DNA of 64,000 nucleotides from Paracraurococcus lichenis (GTDB lineage Bacteria > Pseudomonadota > Alphaproteobacteria > Acetobacterales > Acetobacteraceae), in NCBI RefSeq assembly GCF_030657435.1, contig NZ_JAUTWS010000022.1:41818-105817 (forward strand), in the 5' to 3' direction. The translations under genes were made by a program, and so were the position numbers. The notes beneath the pieces are model-generated. The model was given only the letters and a program-made list of their open reading frames with translations, was not told where the DNA came from and made no database searches. Of the stretch, positions 34,733 to 42,248 are shown piece after piece (within the stretch, counting starts at the first letter, position 1; each line of letters opens with the position of its first letter).

Positions 34733-35891
34733 CCGCCGCCAGCGTCTCGCCGACGACGGAGCGGAGGCGGCCGATCATGGCGTTCAGGTGCTGGACCAGG
34801 TCGCCCACCTCGTCCTGGGACGGCTTCTCGACCGTGCGGGTGAGGTCGCCTTCGGCCACCGCCTGCGCGAGTGCCCCGGCACGGCGCAGGTTGCGGCTGA
34901 TGCCGAGCGCGATGACGGTACCGGCGATGATCGCCAGCAGGGTCGAGCCGGCCGCGATGCCGACCAGCCAGTTGCGGGCAGCCACGTATTGCCTGTCGGC
35001 GCCCTGCTGAGCTTCCTGCATGAAGCCCTGGTTCAGGCTGACCACCTCTCCCAGGATACGCTGTGCCTCGGCCGTGGCGTCACGCCCCTCGCCGAGCGAG
35101 AGCCGGATTGCATCCCCCTTCGAGTCCTGGCGCCCGAGTTCGAGCACCCGCTGGTGGATGGGCAACCAGGCGTCCATGCTGCGGGCGATCTGCTCCGGCA
35201 GGGCGCGATCCGGCGCTGGGAGCACGCCACGCAACTGTTCGCGCAGCCTGCTCAGTTCGGCCAGCATCGAGTCCTGGGCCTGCTGGTACCGCTTCATGTC
35301 GTCATCGGTGGTGGCGAGGATGAAATCGGCTTCCGCCCGCAATACTTCCTGCAAATGGCCATAGATCCGCTCCGCGAGGCGACCGGCATCGCCCTGGCGG
35401 TCCGCGAGCTGGCGGAGCATGGCGAGCGCCGGGGCAAGCGCCGCCACCCCGTCGCGCTGGGACATGTCGCGTGCAGCGACGATGGTGTTCCGGGTCGCCT
35501 GCGTGCGGATGCGGTCCTGCGCGGCGAGATATTTCTGCCAGGCCGCATTGAAGGCATCGAGCTTCTGCCGACCCTGAGGCGAAGCGATCATCTTCCACCG
35601 CTCGACCAGGTCGGTCACCGCCTTGTTCCGCTCCTGCATCTCGCGGACTTGCCGCTCGATCGTGGCAGGATCATTGGCTATGACGAGGTTCTTCTCGGTC
35701 CGAACCGCGTTGTTGACGGCGATAACGATGTCCTTGACGAGCAGGGACCGCTGCACCGGACCATCCACCAGCTCGCGCATGGTAGCGTTCACGGTTCCCA
35801 GGCTTTCGATGCCCAGCGCCGCGGTGGCGGCGGAGAGCAGGATGATGGTGCCGAAGGCCATCCCGAGCCGGGCCTTCACGGTGATACGCAT
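33804..35891 (-). CDS. Methyl-accepting chemotaxis protein (second operon receptor)
   Basis: 695 aa from the ATG at 35891 with a CAGGAGCT ribosome site. TM1 (ARLGMAFGTIILLSAATAALG), a helical periplasmic domain of about 275 residues, TM2 (WLVGIAAGSTLLAIIAGTVI), HAMP (ALAQAVAEGDLTRTVE), then the signalling hairpin with tip QEIARQTDLLALNAAVEAAR. A flexible Pro/Ala/Arg-rich tail of about 75 residues ends DADFERY. The last five residues fit the x-[HFYW]-x2-[HFYW] pattern of CheR/CheB tethers. The signalling half is almost identical in DNA to the next receptor, while the sensor domains differ. Confidence 0.95.
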   Translation of the reverse strand: MRITVKARLGMAFGTIILLSAATAALGIESLGTVNATMRELVDGPVQRSLLVKDIVIAVNNAVRTEKNLVIANDPATIERQVREMQERNKAVTDLVERWKMIASPQGRQKLDAFNAAWQKYLAAQDRIRTQATRNTIVAARDMSQRDGVAALAPALAMLRQLADRQGDAGRLAERIYGHLQEVLRAEADFILATTDDDMKRYQQAQDSMLAELSRLREQLRGVLPAPDRALPEQIARSMDAWLPIHQRVLELGRQDSKGDAIRLSLGEGRDATAEAQRILGEVVSLNQGFMQEAQQGADRQYVAARNWLVGIAAGSTLLAIIAGTVIALGISRNLRRAGALAQAVAEGDLTRTVEKPSQDEVGDLVQHLNAMIGRLRSVVGETLAAAENVSSGSQELSASAQQLSQGATEQASSTEEASASMEEMAANIKQTADNASQTEKIARQSSSDAQLTGEAVGRAVQAMQTIAEKITIVQEIARQTDLLALNAAVEAARAGEHGKGFAVVASEVRKLAERSQTAAAEISGLSSATVKVAQEAGTMLARLVPDIKRTAELVEEISAACREQDIGGEQVNQAIQQLDKVTQQNSSASEQMSATSEELAAQAEQLQSSIAFFRVDGGAPPPRPSAAPAPQHPATRVQVVRLHDALQANGRPRPQRRPAAPAPAPRQQRAAAGGGVALDLSPGPDAHDADFERY

Positions 35892-35955
35892 GGTGCTGAG
35901 CTCCTGGTCACGCCCGGCGGCCGCGCCTCGGGCATCGTTCGGCAGTTCGGGCGGG

Positions 35956-36426
35956 TCAGGCAGGCACGGCTTCGGTGCCCCGCAGCAGGTGCGGGACATT
36001 GAGGATGATGACGAATCCCTCGTTGCGCCGGCCAACGGCGCAGACATGGTCGGAGCGCCAGGCACCGCCCATGTCCGGCGGCGGCTCGGCACCGGGCGGG
36101 TCGAGGGCGGTGATCTCGAAGACCCGATCCACGACCAGTCCGGCGACGAGCCTGCCGCCATCGCCCGGCACGTCGAGCACCAGGATCCGGCTGTGTTCCG
36201 TCGCCGGCACCCGCGGCAGGCCGAGCCTGGTCCGCAGGTCCATCACCGGCACGCTGCGGCCGCGCACATCGATGAGGCCGAGGATCCAGGCCGGCGCGTC
36301 CGGCAGCTTCGTCACCCGCCGCGTGTCCAGGATCTCCAGCACCATCTCCACCGGGACGGCGAAGACCTCGTTCTCGATGCCCAGCGTGACAAGCTGGGCG
36401 GTCGCGGTCGGGCGCTCCTGGCTCAT
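35956..36426 (-). CDS. cheW: Chemotaxis coupling protein CheW (copy 2)
   Basis: 156 aa, a single CheW domain: LVTLGIENEVFAVPVEMVLE, then WILGLIDVRGRSVPVMDL, the receptor/CheA-binding core. It couples receptors to CheA. It stands 3 bp from the preceding receptor stop and its first codons (MSQ) lie inside the duplicated segment, so cheW plus mcp appear to have been duplicated as a unit. Confidence 0.93.
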   Translation of the reverse strand: MSQERPTATAQLVTLGIENEVFAVPVEMVLEILDTRRVTKLPDAPAWILGLIDVRGRSVPVMDLRTRLGLPRVPATEHSRILVLDVPGDGGRLVAGLVVDRVFEITALDPPGAEPPPDMGGAWRSDHVCAVGRRNEGFVIILNVPHLLRGTEAVPA

Positions 36427-37358
36427 GGCTCAGTACCGCTCGAAATCGGCGTCGTGGGCATCGGGGCCCGGGCTCAGGTCGAGGGCGACGCCGCCGCCGG
36501 CTGCGGCGCGCTGCTGGCGCGGCGCGGGCGCCGGCGCCGCGGGCCGGCGCTGCGGGCGCGGCCGGCCATTGGCCTGCAGGGCATCGCGCAGGCGTACCAC
36601 CTGGGCCCGCGTCGCCGGGTGCTGCGGCGCCGGCGCCGCCGAGGGACGCGGCGGCGGCGCGCCGCCATCGACCCGGAAGAAGGCGATGCTGGACTGCAAC
36701 TGCTCGGCCTGCGCCGCCAGCTCCTCCGAGGTCGCCGACATCTGCTCCGAGGCCGAGGAGTTCTGCTGCGTCACCTTGTCCAACTGCTGGATCGCCTGGT
36801 TCACCTGCTCGCCGCCGATGTCCTGCTCGCGGCAGGCCGCGCTGATCTCCTCCACCAGCTCCGCCGTCCGCTTGATGTCGGGCACCAGCCGCGCCAGCAT
36901 CGTCCCGGCCTCCTGCGCCACCTTCACCGTCGCCGAGGACAACCCGCTGATCTCGGCCGCCGCCGTCTGGCTGCGCTCGGCCAGCTTGCGCACCTCGGAC
37001 GCCACCACCGCGAAGCCCTTGCCGTGCTCGCCAGCCCGCGCCGCCTCCACCGCCGCGTTCAGCGCCAGCAGGTCGGTCTGCCGCGCGATCTCCTGCACGA
37101 TGGTGATCTTCTCGGCGATCGTCTGCATCGCCTGCACCGCACGGCCCACCGCCTCGCCGGTCAGCTGCGCATCGGACGAGGACTGCCGCGCGATCTTCTC
37201 GGTCTGGCTGGCATTGTCCGCCGTCTGCTTGATGTTCGCCGCCATCTCCTCCATCGAGGCCGAGGCCTCCTCCGTCGAGGAGGCCTGCTCCGTCGCGCCC
37301 TGCGACAACTGCTGCGCGGACGCCGACAACTCCTGGCTGCCGGACGACACGTTCTCCG
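36421..37358 (-). repeat. 938-bp near-identical segment, copy 2 (3' end of first receptor)
   Basis: Partner of 33795-34732. Identity ends abruptly at ACGTTCTCCG on the upstream side. On the downstream side it ends after the shared ATGAGCCA start of cheW copy 2 and cheR. Confidence 0.92.
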
Positions 37359-38640
37359 AGGCGGCGAGGATCTCCGACACCACGCCCCGCAGCTTCTCCA
37401 GCATCCGCTCCAGGGCCAGGGCCAGCCGGTCCTTGTCCGACTGCGGCGACACGCGGGCAGTCAGGTCGCCATCGGCGATCGCATCCGCCGTAGTTGCCAT
37501 GCTGCGCAGATTGGCGGTCATGCCGTTCAGGGCATCGACCAGGTCGCGCACCTCGTCATGGCTCCTGACCTCGATCTTCTGGTCGAGGTCGCCGACCGCC
37601 ACCGCATTGGCCAGCGCCACCGCCTTGCCGAGGCCCCGGCTGATGCCGAGCGCGATGGCGAAGGCGGCGCCGGTCGCCAGCAGCAGCATGGCCATCATGG
37701 CGGTGATCAGCATGGTGCGGGAGGTGTCGTAGGTCTCCGCCAGGCCCTCGATGGTGGTCCGCAGGCGCGTCTCGTTCAGCTTGACCACATCCTCGAGCTG
37801 CTGCTGCGCCTGCCGGACAATGTCGCGTGCCTCGGTGGCCGAGAGCTGGGCCGCTTGCCGCTTGGTGTCATGCTTCGCCAGGTCCAGCACCCTCTGCTGG
37901 ACCGGCAGCCAGGCGTCGATGGCACGGCCGATCTGGTCCGCAGTCGCGCGGTCGGCCTCCGGCAGCGCCCGGCGCAGGGCCTCGCGCTGGGTGGCGACGT
38001 CGCTCAGCGCGGCGGAGAGCTGCTGCGAGAAGCGGCGCTGGATCGCCGCATCCGTGGCGGAGACCAGGTCGGCCTCGGCCCGCAGCGCTTCGTGCAGGCG
38101 AAGCTGGAGCTGCGTCGCGGCCCGTTCGGCGGGCGCGGCCGGTGAGCGCTCCCGCACCTGCTGCAGCGCCGCAAAGGCCGGCGCCAGGCTGACCAGGCCC
38201 TCCTGCTGCGACAGGTCGCGCGCCTGCTGCAGGGCATCGCGAGAGGCGAGTTCGCGGATGCGGTCCTGCACGGTCACGTAGCGCTGCCAGAGGCCGTTGA
38301 AGACCTCGATCTTCTGGCGCCCTTCCGGCGATGCCACTTGGAGCAGCCGGTCGCGCGCAGTAAGGACCTGTGGCCGCAGATCCGTGATCTCCTTGACGAA
38401 GCGGTCGATCATCTCTGGCGATGAGGCGATGACCAGGTTCTTCTCCGCCCGTACCAGCAGCAGCAGGTTGCTGTAGATGTCCTTGGCCAGTTGCATCCGC
38501 TGCACCGGCCCCTGCACCATCTGCTCGACCTCCTCATTGAAGGCGGACAGCTTGCTGATGCCGAGGCTGGTCGCGGCCACCCCCAACAGGATGACGGCGC
38601 CGAAGGCGCCGGCGAGCTTGGCTTTGATCGTGAGACGCAT
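36430..38640 (-). CDS. Methyl-accepting chemotaxis protein (first operon receptor)
   Basis: 736 aa from the ATG at 38640, with GGAGCA upstream. TM1 (LAGAFGAVILLGVAATSLGI), a helical periplasmic sensor of about 270 residues, TM2 (MLITAMMAMLLLATGAAFAI), and a longer HAMP region with a second HAMP-like segment (ATTADAIADGDLTARVS) before the signalling hairpin. The tail again ends DADFERY. Compared with its sister it has an extra HAMP repeat, which accounts for the longer length. Confidence 0.95.
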   Translation of the reverse strand: MRLTIKAKLAGAFGAVILLGVAATSLGISKLSAFNEEVEQMVQGPVQRMQLAKDIYSNLLLLVRAEKNLVIASSPEMIDRFVKEITDLRPQVLTARDRLLQVASPEGRQKIEVFNGLWQRYVTVQDRIRELASRDALQQARDLSQQEGLVSLAPAFAALQQVRERSPAAPAERAATQLQLRLHEALRAEADLVSATDAAIQRRFSQQLSAALSDVATQREALRRALPEADRATADQIGRAIDAWLPVQQRVLDLAKHDTKRQAAQLSATEARDIVRQAQQQLEDVVKLNETRLRTTIEGLAETYDTSRTMLITAMMAMLLLATGAAFAIALGISRGLGKAVALANAVAVGDLDQKIEVRSHDEVRDLVDALNGMTANLRSMATTADAIADGDLTARVSPQSDKDRLALALERMLEKLRGVVSEILAASENVSSGSQELSASAQQLSQGATEQASSTEEASASMEEMAANIKQTADNASQTEKIARQSSSDAQLTGEAVGRAVQAMQTIAEKITIVQEIARQTDLLALNAAVEAARAGEHGKGFAVVASEVRKLAERSQTAAAEISGLSSATVKVAQEAGTMLARLVPDIKRTAELVEEISAACREQDIGGEQVNQAIQQLDKVTQQNSSASEQMSATSEELAAQAEQLQSSIAFFRVDGGAPPPRPSAAPAPQHPATRAQVVRLRDALQANGRPRPQRRPAAPAPAPRQQRAAAGGGVALDLSPGPDAHDADFERY

Positions 38641-38660
38641 GGGGTGCTCCGGCGGGCGGC

Positions 38661-39146
38661 TCAATGGGCGGGTGAGGGAGGAGGCTCGGACAGGGCGCTG
38701 GCGAAGATGCGCGGGGGATCCAGCACGATGATGAAGTCGTCGGCGCGCTTGCCGATGCAGCGGACATGCTCGGGCCGGCAGCGCAGGCCGAGCTTCGGGG
38801 TCTGGGTCAGCGCGGTGGCCGCCAGCTCGGTCACCTCGTGCACCTTGTCGGCCAGGATGCCGACGATGCTTGAGGTGCCGTCGAGCTCGATATCCATGAC
38901 GATGATGCGGGAATCGATGGTCGGCGGCCCCTGCTCCAGGCCGAGCCTGAGGCGCAGATCGGCCAGCGGCACGACCTTGCCGCGCACATTGATCAGCCGG
39001 TTGACGAAGGGCGAGGCATTCGGCACCTCCGTCATCGGCCCGAGATCCAGGATCTCGCGCACATACTGCGTCTCCAGGGCGAAATGCGTGCCCTGGAGCT
39101 CGATGGTGACCACCCGCAGGGGGTTGGTCGTGTCCTGCCCGGTCAT
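38661..39146 (-). CDS. cheW: Chemotaxis coupling protein CheW (copy 1)
   Basis: 161 aa from the ATG at 39146, preceded by GAGGAG; a GTG at 39170 in the same frame would overlap the cheA stop and is less likely. CheW domain with VVTIELQGTHFALETQYVRE and NRLINVRGKVVPLADLRL. It bridges CheA to receptors. Sequence differs clearly from copy 2, so the two CheW proteins may favour different receptors. Confidence 0.93.
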   Translation of the reverse strand: MTGQDTTNPLRVVTIELQGTHFALETQYVREILDLGPMTEVPNASPFVNRLINVRGKVVPLADLRLRLGLEQGPPTIDSRIIVMDIELDGTSSIVGILADKVHEVTELAATALTQTPKLGLRCRPEHVRCIGKRADDFIIVLDPPRIFASALSEPPPSPAH

Positions 39147-39159
39147 CCGCCGCGTCTCC

Positions 39160-41148
39160 TCAGGCCGCACTCAGCAGGCCGGCCTCGTGCGCCTGGCCGA
39201 AGGCGACGAGCTGGGCGATGTCGAGGATCAGGGCGACGCTGCCATCGCCCAGGATGGTGGCGCCGGAGAACATCGTCGCGTCGGCATGCAGCTTGGAGAG
39301 CGACTTGATGACGGTCTGGTGGTCGCCGATCACCTGGTCGACGACCAGCCCGACATGCTGCTCGCCGGAGGAGACGATGACCGCCTTCGGGAAGAGCTCG
39401 GTGGCCGGGGCGCTGGCGAAGACTTCCCGCAGCCGCAGGAAGGGCACGAGCCTGCCGCGGATGTTGAGGAAGTTGCAGCGGTCCTGCCGGTGCTCCGCCT
39501 CGGCCGACAGTTCTACGCATTCCTCGACGGCCGAGAGCGGGATGACGTAGCGGCCCTGGCCGACGCGGACCAGCAGCCCGTCGATGATGGCGAGCGTCAG
39601 GGGCAGGCAGAGCGTGATCTCCGTCCCCTGCCCCAGCGTGCTGGTGATGTCGATGCTGCCGCGCAGGCCCTCGATCGTGCGCCGGACCACGTCCATGCCG
39701 ACGCCGCGGCCGGAGAGGCTGGTGACCTGCTGGGCGGTGGAGAAGCCGGGCTCGAAGATGAGCTGGAACAGCTCGCCCTCGGTGAGCTTCTGTCCGGGCA
39801 CGATCAGCCCGCGTTCCTCCGCCCGGGCGCGGATCCGGGCCTGGTCCAGGCCGCGCCCGTCGTCGCGGATGGAGATCTGCACCTGGGCGCCGGCGTGCCG
39901 GGCGGAGAGATGCAGGCGGCCCGCCCTGGGCTTGCCGGCGGCAGTGCGGCCCTCCGGGGTCTCGAGCCCGTGGTCGAGCGAGTTCCGGATCATGTGCACC
40001 AGCGGGTCGGCGAGACGCTCGATCATCGTCTTGTCGAGCTCGGTCTCCTCGCCGGTCGTCACCAGCTCGATATCCTTGCCGAGCTCGCGGGCGGTGTCGT
40101 GGACGAGGCGGCGGAAGCGGTTGAAGAGCTGGGCGATGGGGACGGTGCGCATCCCCATGGTCGTGTCCCGCAGCTCCAGGGCCAGGCGCTCCAGCTCCTC
40201 GGCGACCGAGCGAAGCTGCATGTCGGTGCTGGCGGCGGCGACCTGGCGCAGCCGGGACTGCGCGATCACCAGCTCGCCCACGCGGTCCATCAGCTCGTCC
40301 AGCCGCTCGGCGGGGACGCGGATGCTGTAGGTGTTCTTCGCATCCTCGCGGCGCGGCGGCGGCTCGGCGGCTTGCCGGGGCGCGGGCTCGGCAGCGGTCG
40401 GCGCGGGCGGACTGGCCGGCGGGGCCTCCGGCTGCGCGGCGGCGGGCGGCGTCTCGCGCAGCGGCTTCAGCTCGAGCGTCATGTCGTCGAGGACGAAGAG
40501 GAACACCTCCTCGATCGCCGCGCGCGGCCGGTCGGTGTGCAGGACCACCTCCCAGGCAATGTGGCAGTCGCTGGGCTGCAGGTCTTCCAGCGGCGGGATG
40601 TCCTGGGTCCGCGCCACCACCGTCGCGGTGCCCATCTCGCGCAGCTCGTCGAGCAGCAGGAGCGGGTTGGTCCCCATCGCCATGGCATCGCGCGGCAGGC
40701 GGATGCTGATCTGCCAGGCGCCCGGCGCCTCCTCCTCCTGCATCGCAGCCGGCATGGCCGCGGCACCGGCGGCGCCGACATGCTCCAGGATCTGCTGCAG
40801 GCCGGCGAGGATCGCGGCTTCCTCTGGCGTTCCCGCGGTGGCGGTGCCTTCCAGCAGACCGCGGATATGGTCCTTCGCGGCCAGCGCCAGGGCGATCAGT
40901 TCCGGCGTCGCGGCAATCCTGCCCTTCCGCACCTCATCGAAGGCATTCTCGACATGGTGCGTGAAGGCCGCCACCTTCTCGAAGCCGAACATCGCGCCCG
41001 AGCCCTTGATGGTGTGCAGGGCGCGGAAGGCGCTGTCGATCAGCTCCATATTGCCGGGCATCTGGTCGAGGTCGAGGAGCGCCTGCTCGAGCTGCTCCAG
41101 CAGGTCCTGCGCCTCCTGCCGGAAGGTCTCGGCCGGATCGGCACTCAT
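39160..41148 (-). CDS. cheA: Chemotaxis histidine kinase CheA
   Basis: 662 aa. The P1 (HPt) domain carries the phospho-acceptor His45 in LHTIKGSGAMFG. A P2-like segment and Ala/Pro-rich linker follow, then P3 dimerisation (RLDELMDRVGELVIAQSRL), the P4 kinase core with N box MIRNSLDHGLETPEG and G boxes IRDDGRGLD and SGRGVGMDVV, and the C-terminal P5 CheW-like domain. It phosphorylates CheY and CheB in response to receptor state. Its start overlaps the cheY stop (ATGA). Confidence 0.96.
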   Translation of the reverse strand: MSADPAETFRQEAQDLLEQLEQALLDLDQMPGNMELIDSAFRALHTIKGSGAMFGFEKVAAFTHHVENAFDEVRKGRIAATPELIALALAAKDHIRGLLEGTATAGTPEEAAILAGLQQILEHVGAAGAAAMPAAMQEEEAPGAWQISIRLPRDAMAMGTNPLLLLDELREMGTATVVARTQDIPPLEDLQPSDCHIAWEVVLHTDRPRAAIEEVFLFVLDDMTLELKPLRETPPAAAQPEAPPASPPAPTAAEPAPRQAAEPPPRREDAKNTYSIRVPAERLDELMDRVGELVIAQSRLRQVAAASTDMQLRSVAEELERLALELRDTTMGMRTVPIAQLFNRFRRLVHDTARELGKDIELVTTGEETELDKTMIERLADPLVHMIRNSLDHGLETPEGRTAAGKPRAGRLHLSARHAGAQVQISIRDDGRGLDQARIRARAEERGLIVPGQKLTEGELFQLIFEPGFSTAQQVTSLSGRGVGMDVVRRTIEGLRGSIDITSTLGQGTEITLCLPLTLAIIDGLLVRVGQGRYVIPLSAVEECVELSAEAEHRQDRCNFLNIRGRLVPFLRLREVFASAPATELFPKAVIVSSGEQHVGLVVDQVIGDHQTVIKSLSKLHADATMFSGATILGDGSVALILDIAQLVAFGQAHEAGLLSAA

Positions 41149-41513
41149 GCCCCGAGGACCTTCCGCACCACGCCGACGAGCTGCTCCTGCTGGAAGGGCT
41201 TGGTGATCCAGCCGGTGGCGCCCGCCGCCTTGGCCTGGGCCTTCAGCGACGCGTCCGATTCCGTGGTCAGGAAGATGATCGGCACGCCGCGATAGGCCGG
41301 CAGCTTGCGCAGCTCCTGGATCAGCTGCAGGCCGTTCATGACGGGCATGTTGAGGTCGGTGACGACGAGGTCGGCCTGCCGCTCCTTCGCCTGCTTCAGC
41401 CCCTGGGCGCCGTCGCCAGCTTCCATGACCTGATAGCCGGCGCCCGAGAGGGTCATCTTGACCATCTGGCGGAGGCTCGCGGAGTCATCCACCGTGAGAA
41501 TGAGCTTGGCCAT
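41145..41513 (-). CDS. cheY: Single-domain response regulator CheY
   Basis: 122 aa. Asp9/Asp10 and the phospho-acceptor Asp53 in VVTDLNMPVMNG, Thr83/Thr84 in FLTTES, and Lys105 in TKPF are all in place. It would signal to the flagellar motor or another output. It lies between the STAS gene and cheA. Confidence 0.95.
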   Translation of the reverse strand: MAKLILTVDDSASLRQMVKMTLSGAGYQVMEAGDGAQGLKQAKERQADLVVTDLNMPVMNGLQLIQELRKLPAYRGVPIIFLTTESDASLKAQAKAAGATGWITKPFQQEQLVGVVRKVLGA

Positions 41514-41519
41514 TGCCGT

Positions 41520-41858
41520 TCAGTCTTTCAGCCAGGACGAGGAGGGGTCGGCGAAGCTGCCGTCGTCGTGCAGGATTCCCGCCTGCAGCAGGACCTGCGT
41601 GAGGGATGGCGGAAGGGGTTGCACCATGCGGCAGGTCTTGCCGCTGGCGGCGGCACTGCGGCGGGCGGCCAGCAGCATCTGGACGAAGCAGAGATCGGCC
41701 TGGGGCGCCTTCCGGCAATCGATCTCGATGCCCTGTCCGGCCGCCAGCGCCTCGCATAGCCGCGCGTGCAGCGTCTCGGCATGGCGGATCGTCAGCTCGC
41801 TCTCCAGGACGAGGCGGGCGACCGGCACGGCGGCTGCGACGGCATTCTCCGGGTTCAT
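41520..41858 (-). CDS. STAS-domain protein at the head of the che operon
   Basis: 112 aa from the ATG at 41858 (MNPENAVAAAV); an upstream in-frame ATG at 41894 lies within the TTTTTCGCAT motif and is less likely. The sequence has a STAS-like pattern: LVLESELTIRHAETLHARLC, then GIEIDCRKAPQADLCFVQML, where a phosphorylatable Ser would be expected but is not obvious. Such small STAS proteins are common first genes of alphaproteobacterial che operons; their role is unclear. Confidence 0.75.
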   Translation of the reverse strand: MNPENAVAAAVPVARLVLESELTIRHAETLHARLCEALAAGQGIEIDCRKAPQADLCFVQMLLAARRSAAASGKTCRMVQPLPPSLTQVLLQAGILHDDGSFADPSSSWLKD

Positions 41859-42248
41859 GGGGGGAAGGGGCTCCGAAATCCGCTCTATTTTTCGCATAAC
41901 GCTAAAAAGGTCAAACAAATTTGAGTGCGGCGGTGCCTCGATCTTTCTCGCACGCCCGGAACCTAAATAATGCGAAATTGTAATCTCATGCGGAGGCACG
42001 GGACTCGCTGCCCTTGCACCTCTAGGTGAAAGGCTCTACGCCCCGCTATCCCTGGAAAAACAGGTGTTTACACCTGCTTCTGAACAGCATTATAGATATT
42101 TTCGCACACATTGCCAGCCTGCGATGCCGCCTCGGCCGCGGATCCCGATCGGCCGCATCGAGGCACCGAAACCTTTCAGGAAATTTTGCGCAAATGGTCC
42201 GACTGCGCTAGGGTCTAGTGGATACGGCAAATTTTCGCAGGACCCTTC
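41859..42248. promoter_or_regulatory. Divergent che control region with repeated TTTTCGCA motifs
   Basis: AT-rich 390-bp spacer. The motif (A)TTTTCGCAyA occurs at 41888-41898, on the opposite strand at about 41967-41979, at 42098-42108, and as AATTTTCGCAGG at 42230-42241. A perfect palindrome CAGGTGT-TT-ACACCTG lies at 42061-42076. The spacer must drive both the che operon and the divergent gene at 42249. Confidence 0.55.

Noticed and set aside
31941..36002. 1353-residue plus-strand open frame with leucine- and histidine-rich repeats
   Set aside because: Reads through cheB, cheR and a receptor on the opposite strand; the repeats mirror coiled-coil codons.
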